This document shows, in pieces, positions 23,901 through 37,039 of a stretch of DNA of 64,000 bases (positions are counted from its first letter, which is position 1; each line of letters starts with the position of its first letter). Below the pieces are notes generated by a model that had not been told where the DNA came from, did not search any database, and saw nothing but the letters and a program-made list of their open reading frames with translations. The translations under genes and the position numbers were made by a program. This DNA is from Microthyrium microscopicum (taxonomy: Eukaryota; Ascomycota; Dothideomycetes; Microthyriales; Microthyriaceae): assembly GCA_010405405.1 (NCBI GenBank), contig MU004233.1:437067-501066 (forward strand). The letters run 5' to 3'.

Positions 23901-25888
23901 TCATACTATTCCGCCATAGCGTATGCTCATCTCACGGCTGAATTGATTGAAGTCCATGGCCTATCACAAACCAAATCAGCGGCTCTGCCTACCGATCTCA
24001 CCAATCTACGGAAATCTAAGCAGGTCCTCCAAACCACGGCATTCATCAACACCCACTCTTCGTTCATTTCCAGTGTTCCAATAGCTAGTCGATGGTACAA
24101 TGAGTGTGTTGCCGACCTTACTGGCTTTGATTTCGCCGAGAAACCAGAAATTGGAATACAGAGACTTTGCTTACTTGATTTATTTCTGTCTAGCGAGGAC
24201 GAGGCATTCATATCAACTGCGGCTCATCAACGCCTCGTGTTTCTATTTAGAGACTTGGTATCAAGTCTTGAATCAACACTCGAGCTTTCAAAAGTGCAGA
24301 CGTTGATCCTGTCAATTATACGGCGACTCATTTCCCAGCTCTACACCGTGTATGGTGAATACTGGGAGTCTATAGTGGAACATCTGACGAGTCTTTGGCT
24401 GAAAACTAAAGATATTGGTGATAAGGATATTCATGATCCCACACTTAATGTGTTGTATGAATCCATACGTCTATATCAGACTCTGAAACAAGTCGCAACC
24501 ATCGAAGACTGCAACGATGATCTAATCGAAATACTTGCGGCACGCGAGAGCGATTGTCACAAGGGTCTCTTCAATCTCTTGATACTTGACCGGAGCGCAC
24601 CGGACGAGACAAATCAACCTCTTCGGATTGTGAACAACGCGATCGCTCGGCAAGCCTCCAAAATTTCACCTTCCTTGATACCCGAGGCTGAGAATATGTA
24701 TCATCTCATGAACTCGCCAAGTGAATCGATACAGCAAGCGGTGTTCGAGCTACTACACTCGCAGATACCAACAAAGCAAGAACAGGCTTCTCTGGATGCT
24801 GCGATCGAGCAACAGGTTATTCGACTGCCAGAGGAATTACTCTCCCTACTCATCATGGTCCCCAAAGTGTCTGATCTGGAAGGATTGAATTTGACTGTCC
24901 AGAACATTCCACTGAATGTTAAAGGCCATCTCCTTAACTGGATATTGGTCTTTGATCATTTCAAAAACGCCGTAAGTACATCTATGAAAACATTTGAACA
25001 TCTACTGACACTTTCAAGTCGCATCAACTTAGACTTATGTATGCAGACTCACTCAAAGAAGGCGACTATCTAGTCCCCCTTCTGGAGTTCGCCTTTGAAG
25101 TTCTTGGCCACACCAAAGGCTCCCCACCCAACATCAAATTCGACATTACCACCCTCCCCTTTTCTCCTGACTCTCCTCGTCAAGAACTTCAATGGTATCT
25201 TTGCCACCTCTACTACCTATCTCTTACCCACGTTTCTTCAATTGCCAAAGACTGGTGGGTAGACTGCCGCTCACGACTCACCAAAGCCACCGTCGAATCC
25301 TGGACCGCCAAATCTATCTCTCCCTCAGTCATTGCAGCCTCACTCGTCGATGTACGCACCTGGTCCGCCGCCCAAGAAACAAATCCCATCGACGATGATG
25401 CCAAACCACTCACCATCCGCATCAACGCCTCCGCTGCAGAAGTCACTGCGTCCTATGAACTCAACGCCGATGAAGAAGACAGCCGGTCCTGCTCCATCCT
25501 GGTCTCCCTGCCGCCTTCCTTCCCGCTCGCGCAAGCCGCAGTCTCATCACTCTCACATAAAACAACATTTGAGGAGCGACGATGGCGCAGCTGGCTACGG
25601 ATCACGCAAGGCGTTATCGCGTTTAGCAACAATAGTATCGTAGATGGACTGCTTGCATGGCGACGAAATGTGGCTGGTGCAATGGCTGGCAAGAGCGAGT
25701 GCACGATTTGCTATAGTGTTGTCAGTGAGGATGGCAAGTTGCCGAGCAAGCGATGTAAGACGTGCAAGAATAGCTTCCATATGCTGTGTTTGAGCAAGTG
25801 GTTCGCGAATAGTGGCGAGCGAAAATGTCCGTTATGTCGGCAGGAGTTTACTGGCTTGGGACGGGGTACGCGAGGGGATAGGGATTAA
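20940..25888 (+). CDS. LTN1: Listerin-type E3 ubiquitin ligase (Ltn1/Rkr1)
   Basis: Ribosome-associated RING E3 ligase that marks nascent chains stalled on 60S subunits, in the ribosome quality control complex. Two exons (20940-24971 and 25019-25888) give about 1,633 residues, the family size. The N-terminus has the typical low-complexity start (FGGFGGAFTAAS) followed by RIQDPNIVVIFKNLIKKD and long HEAT-like helices. The C-terminus carries the listerin RING: CTICYSVV ... KRCKTCKNSFHMLCLSKWF ... CPLCRQEF, the C4HC3/RINGv arrangement typical of Ltn1. The single intron is 47 nt and restores the frame at NA-SHQLRLMYADSL. Nothing appears degraded. Confidence 0.92.
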
Positions 25889-26950
25889 GGTCGTTGTACC
25901 TATCTTGTTGGATTCAAAAGGGGTTTTTATGCTGAAATTGTTGATTCAGGTGGATTCAACATAGTGATATCGTTTTTATAGCAAAATTCAGCGCGGGTAT
26001 TGCTACTGCTTGGGCCACTTGTTGCGAGGATATCGCGATATGGCTGCTGGAAAATGTAAAACTATACTTCAATGCTTCCCTTTTTCCGGCAGCGTGGTTG
26101 CAAACTCTCCATGTCCCGACTGGACGGATGGTGAAGTTAACGGGCAAAACGAAGCGCTTGCCACGTTTTGTCGCGCTCGTGGACATGAATCATAGAGATC
26201 TTGGGTATCGTAAGATCGGTTCTCATGCATGCTCATTCTGCTACCATCTTGGGACCGTGGACTTGAATAGACCCCATTTATGGACCTGGGTTGCTACGCA
26301 GGTGTGCTTGTGACAACCCGTTTGCACAGCATTTGCCGTGAATAATTCCCCATTTTTGCCGTTATCGAGGGCCGGCAAGCTGGAAGCCAAAAGAGACAGC
26401 TCAGAGAGAAAAAACTACCTCTCGTCGGCCTCGAGTTTCAGGAGCAAGTCGCTAAGAAAAAGGAATGGTATGGGAGTCTTGAATCTCCCCTAAAAGCTGA
26501 GTGCTCCCGGACTTGGCTGACTCCTGGTCCAGCACACAAGCCAGTCCCAACTACACTCAAGAAGAATGGACAACCTTTAAGTGGAAGTTTGAAGGTGGCC
26601 GTCGCTGTCACTGGATGGAAAAACATTCCATAGCCATCTGATTTGATGGATCAACTTCCCTACGTGTCATACTTTCTTCTCTATTTTTAGTTTACCATCA
26701 ATGTAATGAGGTCATAAATAGAATAGACGAAAAGGTACGCATTCCGTTCTTGACATATCGCATGCTTTATTGCGCTTGTTTCCCTAAGCCTTCATCTTTT
26801 TAGCTTTTAATATCCTCAATTCATTGTGTGCCTGCCCAACCAGCTTGGCTCCTATTCCGCGGATGGCTTATACAGATAGCACGCCCATATTTGTCTTCAT
26901 ATACAGCTTCTCACATTGGGACTTGTGGTCGCAGAATCTCTTCAAATGCC
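25889..26950. other. Intergenic, no gene seen
   Basis: About 1 kb between the listerin stop and the PTH11-like start. Short open frames on both strands lack family features. The 3' part should contain the promoter of the receptor gene. Confidence 0.45.
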
Positions 26951-28570
26951 ATGAACAAAATGTCGCAAACGCCCCAGGTTGTTGCTGATCCACCACCAGG
27001 CCGAATGACGAACTTGGTAGATCCTGAATCTAAAGTCTACTTGGCCAGCATCTCATGCGCTGTTTGCGTGGTTATTTCGGTAATTGCTTTCGGTTTGCGC
27101 ATGTATACACGGGCAAGACTTGCGAGACGTTTTGGAGCAGATGACAGTTAGTGTTACCCACCGCTACCATGTCTATGATTACCAACAGAAGCTTATTGAA
27201 TTTTAGTTCTTCTATGTATAGCATATGTGATTCACCAATTTGGTCCAGTCATTATTGCGAGTTCGCTAAATCCATCTAGCTTTTCGTTCTGGCCAACACT
27301 GCTGGCATGCGATATCGTGAGTTTGAATACTCAGACTTACTTCATAACGATGTTGCTGATACAGCCCAGAAGTGCAAGTTCTTGGCGGAAAACATGCCTG
27401 GAACACGTTGGTCTCCGAGTACTATCCAGCTGTACCACGGGTATAGTAATCGAGCCTCTCAATCGGATCGCTTTTACAGCTGACGTGAATCTATAGCTGT
27501 CACTGATCAATTCAATCATATACTGGGCTGGAATGTGTTTCATCAAGCTGTCTCTCTTATACCTCTATCGCAGAATCTTCGGAAAGACCGGCTCTCCTTG
27601 TTGGAAGATATGCTGGTGGACATTATTCGTCATTGTTGTCGGTTATAGCATCTGCGGCAGCTTAGCAAAGTTATTCTCCTGTATACCAATCTCCAAGGCC
27701 TGGGAGTTTTCTCCTGATACGACCAACTGTATCAACTTGCCGGCTCTTTGGGTCACGACAGGAGTGATGCACATCGTCACTGATATAGCCATCCTCGTCT
27801 TGCCAATTCCGATAGTGTTGCGAACGCGTATGAACGTGCGGCAGAAAATCACTGTGTTAGTACTCTTTGGAACGGGTTTCTTGTGAGTTGTTGTATATAC
27901 ACGCCTGGCATATTTACTGAGCTTGAGCAGCACTTGCGCAACGAGTATTGTTCGATTGTGGAAACTAATGGGCTTGCTGAAACCGCACGACCTGACCAGA
28001 CAATTCCTAGCAACGACGATATGGACGTAAGTTTCTATATCAATTGGAGCTAGCATCTGCTGATACTTCACTAGGATCGCTGAAGAACACATGTCGATTG
28101 TCTGTGTCTCAGTGATAGCGCTAGCACCATTTGTTAACCGATGTCTCACCTATTTTGGCTTCAAGCAGTCGTCATCTAAAGATATCAGGCACGAACCTGT
28201 TAACACAAACAGCTGTAGCGGATTAGCACAGGTTTACGCTTCGTGGGGCACAAATCCGTCAACTTTTCACTCTAGCACAACCGTTCGTAAACCCCAAAGA
28301 GGCGATATTGAAGCGTGTTTGGCCAAAGAAACTTCCCTCAATGATGCTCATTCCCGATGGTATCAGAGGGAAAGTGAGATATATGGCAAAACGGTGGTAG
28401 GCTGTGAAGGACCTAGCCCAGGAAGTGCGGAGCGAATCGCTTCGGCGGAAATCGAAAGAGACACTGCGCCTGGTACGCCTACTACCATACAGGCTAAAAC
28501 TACTATTCAAGTGTCATATGACAATAAGGCGCGGCAGCCGGTTCGACCGAGAAGCCAGACGTTTGGATGA
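26951..28570 (+). CDS. PTH11-like / fungal rhodopsin-domain integral membrane protein
   Basis: Seven-helix plasma-membrane protein of the PTH11-like receptor class (rhodopsin-like domain common in Pezizomycotina), probably sensing surface or nutrient cues. Exon 1 (26951-27146) encodes the first helix (YLASISCAVCVVISVIAFGL) and RRFGADD. Exon 2 begins at 27207 (ILLCIAYVIHQFG). The following junction is uncertain, but GGKHAWNTL is recognisable near 27,390. Later exons give LSLINSIIYWAGMCFIKLSL, LYLYRRIFGK, CWWTLFVIVVGYSICGSLAK, DIAILVLPIPIVLR and TCATSIVRLWKL, then a polar cytoplasmic tail to the TGA at 28568. The extracellular Cys-rich CFEM module seen in some PTH11 members is absent. The start is ATG 26951 or 26960. 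It is convergent with the ABC transporter. Confidence 0.8.
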
Positions 28571-28762
28571 CTTTAAAGAAGAAATGTTTGCTGTCGTCAA
28601 TGAGACCTTATGCGAGAGACATCCATGCATCTTCAATTGTGAACTCACAGACTGAATGAGTGATTGTAAATCTGTCATGACTAGTTTCTGGAGTCTTCTA
28701 AGAGGAGAATCTTGACCAGCAAGTCCTCTTGCTAGTCTGAGCGTCCCTGGCAGGCTCATGCC

Positions 28763-31700
28763 TTATGTTAGAATTACTTCTGGGCTACCAACTCGCTCAA
28801 TTGTCCCGTTCTTAAGCAAGACGGCCTTATCTGCTCGTTTGATTGCATCTGCTTGGTGAGCAATTGTGATGACTGTACTATCACTGAACTCCGTTGCGAT
28901 CAGATTTTGAACCAAATTCGCCGTGTTTTCGTCTAGGCTGCTCGTGGCTTCATCTACGAGAATGAGCTTTGTCTTCTGAGCATTATGTTGGAGAACTGCT
29001 CGAGCAATGGAAAGTAGCTGTAGCTCTCCCGTTGAGAAGCTGCTGATATGAAATTCGGACTCAAGTCCTCCTAGAGACACGACTTTTCCGTGCAGGTGTA
29101 TCTTAGTCAGGATTGCTTGAACATCGGGATCTGTACATTGCTGAAAAGGATCCAGATTCAAACGTATCGTTCCAGGTAGGTGGACGAAGTCTTGGGTAAT
29201 GGATACGATGCGGCGACGGAGCGTGCAGAGTTCCACGCGTGAGGTGTCAATTGAGTCTATTTTGATCTCTCCGTTCATAGAGGGAAGCATTCGTAGCAAA
29301 GCTCCGAAGAGCGTCGATTTTCCACTTCCGGTGCGACCGCACAAGGCCACATGGTCTTTCTGATGAATGTCCAGGTTGATGTTGCGAAGGGCTAGGGATT
29401 GGGTTTCCATCCTAACACGATTAGAATCGTATATATGCGTGATTCATAACACAGATAGAACTTACCCGTAGGAAGCATTGAGGTTTTCTATGCTCACCTG
29501 ACCTTGAAATGGCCAGGAACTAGGAGGATACAAACAGTCGCCGTGGGGATCCTGCTCCGGTTTTACATCAATCTGAAGCTGACGAAGCCTAGCGATCGCT
29601 CCAAGGCAAGTCTCGAGATTTGTCCAGCCAGTTGTAAGTTGGGCAAGGCTTTGATTGAATGCTAGAGCGGTGTCAGAATTGTCCCATCACCTAAGCCTAC
29701 CGCCCTACTTACCAAGAACCGCGTTCAATGAGACGCCCAGTAAGCCAGGACTGGTAGAATATCGAAAATTCATAGCCAATGCCACCACAATACCAGCTAA
29801 TGAAGCTACAATAAGATCCAAAGCGAGCGAGAGCCATCGCTCGATACAAAACATGAGATAGTATGGTTTTTGTGAATAGTCGAGTCTTCTTTCGTGTTCC
29901 TGTTTCTCCTTGGACTGCCAGCCGAACGCTCGGACCGTTTCCATACCTTCCAGAGTTTCCAAGAAGTGGGCATATAGAGGTGATCGAGATTCCAATTCTA
30001 GTAGACGAAGCTGCCGGGACGTTTGTAGATAGAAGTGCTGTAAGAGATACATCAACAGAAACAGGATTGGGATTGTGGCCGCCATGTAATATGATCCAGT
30101 TGCAATCAATGCTGCTTCGCCAACAGCAGCGAGAAAGTCTAGAGCAACGTCAGAATGGGCTTTTTGCATATCACATGATTGTTGAGTTCATATTGACATA
30201 CTGGTGACTGTTTGAAGGAGACCAGTTGACAGTGGTCCTTGTATCATGCTCATATCTTGGCTGAATCTGTTGAGAATAGTGCCGGTCTCCGTGTTAGTGA
30301 AGAATGACATCGGTGCCCTGTTGAATATCAAATCTTGCGCTTTTGTTGAATTTGCAGCAGAAGAACTCACTTGAAAACAATATCAAGCAGGCTTTTATGC
30401 AAGTTTCGTCCTGTTGATGGAGCAATAACCACTGCAATGGCCCTATTATATTGTCAGATAATATATCAAAAAGCTTGCATACAGCTTACCAAGCATAACC
30501 TCCAATGCCTAATGCAACACCAATGGAGAGCAGAAAATATATGAGAGCATACGTTGCAGCCTGTTGACCGTGTATATCCGACCACCATTTGAGCCAAATA
30601 CCTGGAATTATTCGTTAGTCCACCCGACGGCGCTTAGTCCCATAGCAGATGACTTACTGCTGAAAGTATTGGAAAACGCCGTGAGAGATGCGAAAAAGAC
30701 GAATACTGCCAGTCGTCTAGGACCTATGACTCTTAGGTAGTAGGAGTAAACTGCCACGTCTCCCATCTTTCGATCGAGATCTTTGACTTCTTCAATGCTT
30801 GGACCCTCAAAGTCGGTCATCGCATCCAGTTTTCCCGATCCCATATCCGAGTGGTGATCATGTTCCTGAAGTAACGTGCTCTGAAGCTCTCGCGGTTTAA
30901 GGACCCCAATCGTGGTAAGTGCAGTGTACTTTCCTTGCACCACTTTGCCCTGCAGACGAGTCGATAGATACGCAATATTGTCCGCCTGACGAAGTAGTTC
31001 AACTGCTTTGTTAGCATCTGCTGATGAAAAAGAAGCTCGAGCCAGAAATTCTCACCATCATAAGTGACTATAACAACGGTAGCGTTGATACGTTTGAACA
31101 AACCATTACGACCGAAGAGACTTCCTGACACTTCCTTTTGTGTTTCAGCGTCCAGTGAGCTGAAAGTATTATCCAGCAGAAAGAGCCGACTCCGTTGATA
31201 CAAAGCTCTAGCTAGTGCAATGCGTTGTTTCTGTCCCCCACTCAATTTTCCACCTCTGCTTCCCACAACAGTGGCATCGGCGAGGGGAAAGCTAAGGATG
31301 TCCTGCGATAAGGAGCAAGCTTCAAGCACTGTGAGATACCACTCCTCATCTACGGGTTCCTTGGTACCAGAAAAGCAGCCACAGACAATTTCTTTGACTG
31401 TGCCCCTTGGAATCCATGGGTTCTGCGCACAGTATGCGATACTATTCACCGAAGGAGATCGATCAATGAAACCCTGGGTACATTCGATCTCTCCGAGAAG
31501 AGCCTTTAGTAGGGTCGACTTTCCTGAGCCAACAGGACCAGTTACGCAAAGCAAGGATCCTTCTTTGATCGACAAGTTTAGCCCCTTCAAAAGATTCTGC
31601 CCAGATGGCAAGCTAACGTCAACATGCTTGGCTGCTATGGCAAACCGGCTGGATCTACTAGCAGTTTGTTCGCTTCCGGAAATTCCATGCCCATTAGGCA

Positions 31701-33744
31701 ATGGGGTGTCATTGATGTGATCGTCTTCATTATCTCGATACGGGCCGAAATCTTCATTCCTTAGGGACGGCATCTTAGGTTTCAGAAGAAATGACTGTAT
31801 ACGATCCAAGGATCCCAGACTTGCGGCAACACGCGGCGCCGCACTCAATAATCGTGCTGCTGGATATGCAACAAGGTGGATCAAAGCAAGACTGGTAAAT
31901 GCTCGAACCGTGTCCAAGGAGCCAGATCCACGGATCCACGACTGAAGCATGTACACAGCAAACGTGGCAGCAGGAGCCATGGCAGATGGTATATTTGCTT
32001 TATTGAGTTAGAAAACAAGGGCGGTATTTGTTCCTGTGGGATATGTGCTTACCAACAACGTTTACCCATACCATGATCCAACAGAATCGCTCTTGCTTTT
32101 TGGTTTCGTATATACGTTCATCTTGCAACAGTGAGATGACCTTGTCGTCCAGTCCCATCATCTTGATGCCCTTGATTTCTCCCAAGACGGACTTGGTTTT
32201 TGAAATGCGGCTTTCTGTTGCTGCGGCCCATTCTGCACGGCGTGTTCCGATCAATCTGGTGACTATTGATGAGCCATAGGATGAAACTAGAAAACGTAAG
32301 TGACAAACGGTGTACTCTTTTCATAATTGACCTACTTATAACAACGAGGAATGGGACAAATGCTACCCAGCCGAGCTGTTGAACAAGGAGTGGTACTCCA
32401 ACAAACAGCTCAATGGAGCGTGCCCATACCTCATTCAACTCCTCGAGACATTCCGATATGTGATCTACATCGTTGCTCATCAAAGAAATAGCCGCGGCGT
32501 TTTCGATATCTGCTTGAGGAAGTTGCATACTATGATCGTAGATGAGCGATACGGTAGCCCCTCGAAACATGGCGATGAATCGAAAAAGCAGATGATTGCT
32601 GTGTAGTGTTGTAAACTGAGATCAAAGTCAGTGTCCAGACCAAACTCGAAGGCACTTCAAAGCTTACTGCGATGCCAAGATATACCAATACAGTTGCTGC
32701 GATCAGTTGATACCCATACTGCCTAGACTCTCGCGTGTCAGGCTCGTAGAGAATACCAATAACTCTTGATATGAGAAGTGGCTGAGCAAAAGTGAAGGCT
32801 ATGAGGCACAAGCGAGGAATGATGATAGATAACAGTTCCATTTTGAAGCATCGAAAGACCGACATAGCATACGATAATCGGCCTTCTGGTTTGGCTATGT
32901 GAGTTATCAGTTTCTAGATCAGTGCTAGTGTAGTCTTGGGAACGGAGAACATACACCGTTTTGACCAGGATTTCTTGATTCGATGGCTCAAATCACCTCG
33001 TTTGAGACTCTCATCCAGTTCATACGTATCATCTGGAGTCAGTCTTCGTTGTGTGGCTTTCAGCAGCAGGTCCTTCAGCCACCAGAAGAGCGACCTATTG
33101 ATGAGACCACTAAATTCCTCTGGGCATACATCCCGATATTTCTGTACAAAGTATTTTCTTTTCGACCGATTCTCGACGATGAGAAGAGCGACTTTCAAGG
33201 CAACACCAGGAATAAGAATTGCGGACGTCTCTGCGAAGTCATGGCTAGTTGAAACCCACGAGGCGAACACGTCGATGAGCACGCTGGCGACCAGATATAA
33301 AGTCAGAGTCGAGGATGGTCTCAACTCTCTTTCATCCTCCAAGTATGATAATGGCAAAATTGCTAGAGATGCCACAAGATTCAGCACTGCAATCGTAATC
33401 GACATAGACCTGTAGTGGTGAGGAATGGTTTGTACCATTATATATGCATTGAATATCACGAATATCGTCGCGAAAGCCTGTTACTTGATTTAGTTCTTTC
33501 ATCTCATATCATCGCCAAGACTAACCAGCTTGACGTATCGATTAGGATGGCGTCGAACTTTCGGGGACGACATCCATAAAGAGTAGAGCAGCCACGGTGT
33601 GGCTAAAAGAAGCAGAAGCGATGCTAGACCAAACAGAGAGTCTATCGTGTCCAGATGTTGAGAAACATTTCGTTGTAGCCGCTCAAATTGAAGTTCACCT
33701 GCTCGAAGGGTTTCGTGTCCCTTGAGAACAACTTGGATGGACAT
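28763..33744 (-). CDS. ABC transporter, subfamily C (MRP-like), full length
   Basis: ATP-driven exporter of conjugates or toxicants, likely in the vacuolar or plasma membrane. Many short introns are evident, so the exon list is approximate. The start at 33744 (MSIQVVLKGHETLRA) with a 55-nt intron leads into a TMD0-type membrane region (SLFGLASLLLLLATPWLLY). TMD1 follows, then NBD1 near 31.7-31.0 kb with Walker A GPVGSGKSTLLKALL, signature LSGGQKQRIALARAL and Walker B LFLLDNTFSSLD. TMD2 lies near 30.6-29.7 kb, and NBD2 at 29.4-28.8 kb has Walker A CGRTGSGKSTLFGALL, signature FSTGELQLLSIARA and LILVDEATSSLD. NBD1 has Asn where the catalytic carboxylate would sit, and NBD2 has Glu. This is the asymmetric ATPase layout usual in ABCC proteins. 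Estimated size is about 1,400 residues. No break was noticed. Confidence 0.88.
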
Positions 33745-34498
33745 TGTCTTGAGCTTCGCGTTCGCTCTGGGTCGGGGTTTGCAATCTCAACTTCTGATGG
33801 AACAGTTCTTGACAGCAGCTTAGTTCAGAAGGCCGGGTTCCTCTTCTCTGAACGAGATGAGAATCACAAAGTACTGTTCGATGAAGATGGAGGGAATTGG
33901 ATGACATGGGGTCAAGCGCAGACTTCTTCACTTGATTGAGCTGAATCCTTCGCTGAAAATGTCTTCATTGGCCAGTATGTCTATCGTTCGCGTTCTACGT
34001 GTACCTATTGCTGGCTTTTATACAAAAGATTGTTATGTACGCAATACGTTGATACATATTCTAATGCAAGAAAGTCTCAGGCGCGTATCGCAACCACTAG
34101 TAGTTAGGAGGTGAGCTTGCTTGGTTGTGTCCGAGCGGTGTCCCAATCGAGAAGTATGCTAGGCTATAGAGTACTGTTCTGTAGAGCTTGAGCGAGCTTG
34201 ATCTTGAATATACCGAGGCGATACTGAATTCGATAGGGCTGAGTACAGTAGTGGTAGGTATTGGGAGCCAAACAGGGAGGGCGTGGTGGTGATAGATTGA
34301 AGTCAGGTACGACATGCGGCTCAATGCCGATCTCGGCCGATTATTTCCGATCTACAAATTTCAACAACTTTGCGCTGAGCTTCGTTGCGGCATATCATGA
34401 TCATGAGAGCCTTGATTCATAATTCTTTTGCGTATACATTTATTCAAGCCCGATGATGTATCTTGATATACGCTCCTCCTAGCCGTGCCACCTCCACG
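33745..34498. promoter_or_regulatory. Divergent promoter region, ABCC / Mpv17-like
   Basis: About 750 bp between two divergent start codons. No family-like open frame is seen. It should contain both promoters. Confidence 0.45.
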
Positions 34499-35370
34499 AT
34501 GATCGCGCGAAGCCACGCTGGCAATGTCCTTCGGCGACAATTCCTTACCTCGCGACCCATTTTCCGTCAGCGACGTTTCAATACCACTCAATCAAAGAAA
34601 GAAGCAGACACGAGCACTGTTAAATCTCCGCGATCGATCGAAACGTCATTGAATGGATCTACAGGATCCTTCTCCAGCGCGGAGCCTGCTGCCCAGTCCG
34701 CACCGAATACAATACCAGGGCCAGCGTTTTTCTGGGTAGACTCACTGAGCGCGCCATTACGAGCGTATACTCGAGCACACAAGAAACATCCTTATCTGGT
34801 TCAGTTTGGTACTACGCTCATAATATACCTGGTCGGTGATATATCCGCCCAGAGGATCAACCGGACGAGCCCCGAGGACAAACATGACCCCATGCGAACC
34901 GTTCGATCGTTGATAATCGGTGGGCTTGCTGCAGTTCCAGGGTACAGGTGGTTCCTGTTTCTGGGGAATATCTTCAACTACCCGTCTAAGATCCTGTCGA
35001 TTGCTATCAAAGTGGTCATCAACCAAATCATCTTTACGCCCATATTCAACTCGTATTTCTTCGGAATGCAGTCTGCGCTGGCCGGTGGAAGTCTATCAGA
35101 TATCGCTATTCGCATAAGAGATACAGTTCCCACAAGTTGGGTGAATTCTTTGAAGCTATGGCCCGCTGTCATAGCATTCAATTTTGCATTTGTACCATTA
35201 CATTTTCGCAGCATTTTCGCAGGTGGGTGATAAGTCTTTGGTGAGGCCACCTATATAGAGACTAACATGATCATATAGGAGTCATTGCCATCGGGTGGCA
35301 AACATATCTTTCATTTTTAAACCAGAAAGCTGCAGCGAAGGAAAAGCTGCAGCAGGCTCTGTCACAATAG
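34499..35370 (+). CDS. Mpv17/PMP22-family (Sym1-like) membrane protein
   Basis: Small four-helix organelle membrane protein of the Mpv17/Sym1 family, implicated in mitochondrial inner-membrane homeostasis or peroxisomal channels. Two exons (34499-35222 and 35279-35370) give about 272 residues. The N-terminus is rich in Arg/Ser with no acids for some 25 residues (MIARSHAGNVLRRQFLTSRP), fitting a mitochondrial presequence. The core begins with Y-x-x-x-x-x-x-HPYLVQFGTTLIIYLVGDISAQ. The diagnostic C-terminal motif is SLKLWPAVIAFNFAFVPLHF with exon 2 supplying WQTYLSFLNQKAA. I chose ATG 34499. The frame is open further upstream but has no ATG. Confidence 0.87.
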
Positions 35371-35992
35371 ATTCACAAAGCGACTTTAGATTATTGCATA
35401 GAATGGATGCTTACGACGCTTCCAACATAGAGATACCCATCAATCAAATGAAAACCGAACATCTACAGTAATTTTTGAATGAATGTGGTACACGATAAAG
35501 TTAGCAGCTTAGAGGCGCCTGATTGAGCATCAGGAAACGAAATCGATCTGAACATTTCATCTGGCATTATTTGTCCGACAGCTCAGACATCAAAACACCA
35601 ATGTTTTACTTGAAGTCTGGAATATTTTTGGGAAGAATTGCTCAACCAAATCTGTGAAGTACACTTTTTTCGGTTGGTCCAAATGTGCATTTTTTTTTCG
35701 ATTTGGTCCTGAAAATCATTTGGCCAAAACAACCTTGACAGCTTTAGGTCAACTTCACCGACAACTTCGCCGAACTTCACCGATGCTGCAACTCCTTCAT
35801 CCTTCATCCAAACTATCAACTTTTGATTACCAGAACACATGTTTCGAACTCGCTCTCCATACATTCAACACTCAGTGGATCACATTTTCGAAGTCCAATC
35901 GCCGCGTCTGCACCCGCTACAGATATCACTGCTCGAGAAGCGAATGCCAAAATTGAAGCCAACTCTTAAGTCCAGGTTCCGTTCATCGAGTG
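35371..35992. promoter_or_regulatory. Intergenic / upstream of Zn2Cys6 gene
   Basis: About 620 bp with no supported gene. The short open frames on both strands around 35.6-35.9 kb have no recognisable features. Confidence 0.4.
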
Positions 35993-37039
35993 ATGTCCTT
36001 TTCCTCATCTACCTCAATTGGAAAACAGCGATCGTCTTGCAATCGCTGTCACCTTCACAAGCTTCGTTGCATCAAGCGACAAGACACAAACACATGCATT
36101 CGCTGTGCTAATGCCGCAAGTCCATGTGTCTTCAGTCAATCTCGACAAGGCACTCGTCCTCGGAAGAAGACTACGAAACAAGCACAGCCTCTGGAGGATG
36201 AATTTCTTGAACCGGTGATGCTGGCTTTACATCCGGAATATGGATCATCCGCTGCTACGATGGTCGATACGCCGGTTCTAGAGGATTTTGGATTTTCATC
36301 ACCTTCCACTGACATGGCTCGGATGGATGCATTCGATCTCAACCTCATTTCAGGGATGCCTGAGATCTCTACCATTCCAGACCTTCCTCTCCCTAGCCTA
36401 GGACTCGATCATGACCTGGCCGTGCTGTCTCAAGATATAAGGAAAGGGCTTCAAGCAATACCACCCTTAACTATCTGGGACAGCGCGGATATCGACCCAG
36501 AATCAGCATCCTTCCAAGTCGATAAGCTTTTTGTAGTCACACAAACTTTAGCCGATATCTATCTGCAATTGAACGCCTCTTCGGATGCGCATTTCACTAC
36601 CGAGTCATTTGTCTTTTTGGTTCTTTCCTGCCATCATCGACTTTTCGACATGTGGAAGTTAATGTTTCAGCATATGCGAAGGTGTATTGACCATCAGGCG
36701 GAATCTCTGAGTATCTCAGTGCCATCGTTCGAAATGGGCGCTTTCAAGTCGTCCCCTTACTCGACCGTCACTCTACAGACTGCACTGATGGTTCAATTTG
36801 CGAAACGGTTGCATCGGGGTATACGGGATCTGTATCAAAGAGTGACACTGTTCAGCGGTTCTCAAAAAGATCCGGATCTAGTTGATTTTGAAACAGCGGT
36901 ATTGGACGATATAGAGCCTGAGGTAGACAGCAGTCGTGCTATACAGCTTAGTTGTAGAAGCACGGCAGATAGAGCTGCAACTATGGTAAGGGATGTTCAA
37001 GATGCTATTTCGAAGATTCCGGAAAAATATATGATATAG
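35993..37039 (+). CDS. Zn2Cys6 transcription factor, AflR-like layout
   Basis: Nuclear DNA-binding regulator of about 348 residues in one exon. The N-terminal binuclear zinc cluster has six cysteines: CNRC-HLHKLRC, then CIRC-ANAASPC, at about residues 14-45. A basic linker follows (RPRKKTTK). The rest has the size and style of AflR-type pathway regulators, with hydrophobic segments such as FVFLVLSCHHRLFDMWKLMF and no clear Fungal_trans domain. AflR-type proteins usually control secondary-metabolite clusters, but no polyketide or peptide synthase gene lies in this window. I used the ATG at 35993; the triplet before it is GTG. Confidence 0.8.
   Translation: MSFSSSTSIGKQRSSCNRCHLHKLRCIKRQDTNTCIRCANAASPCVFSQSRQGTRPRKKTTKQAQPLEDEFLEPVMLALHPEYGSSAATMVDTPVLEDFGFSSPSTDMARMDAFDLNLISGMPEISTIPDLPLPSLGLDHDLAVLSQDIRKGLQAIPPLTIWDSADIDPESASFQVDKLFVVTQTLADIYLQLNASSDAHFTTESFVFLVLSCHHRLFDMWKLMFQHMRRCIDHQAESLSISVPSFEMGAFKSSPYSTVTLQTALMVQFAKRLHRGIRDLYQRVTLFSGSQKDPDLVDFETAVLDDIEPEVDSSRAIQLSCRSTADRAATMVRDVQDAISKIPEKYMI

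Noticed and set aside
34100-34210. tRNA-like start (TGTCCGAGCGGT) in the ABCC/Mpv17 intergenic region
   Set aside because: No matching acceptor stem, anticodon arm or T-arm could be found.
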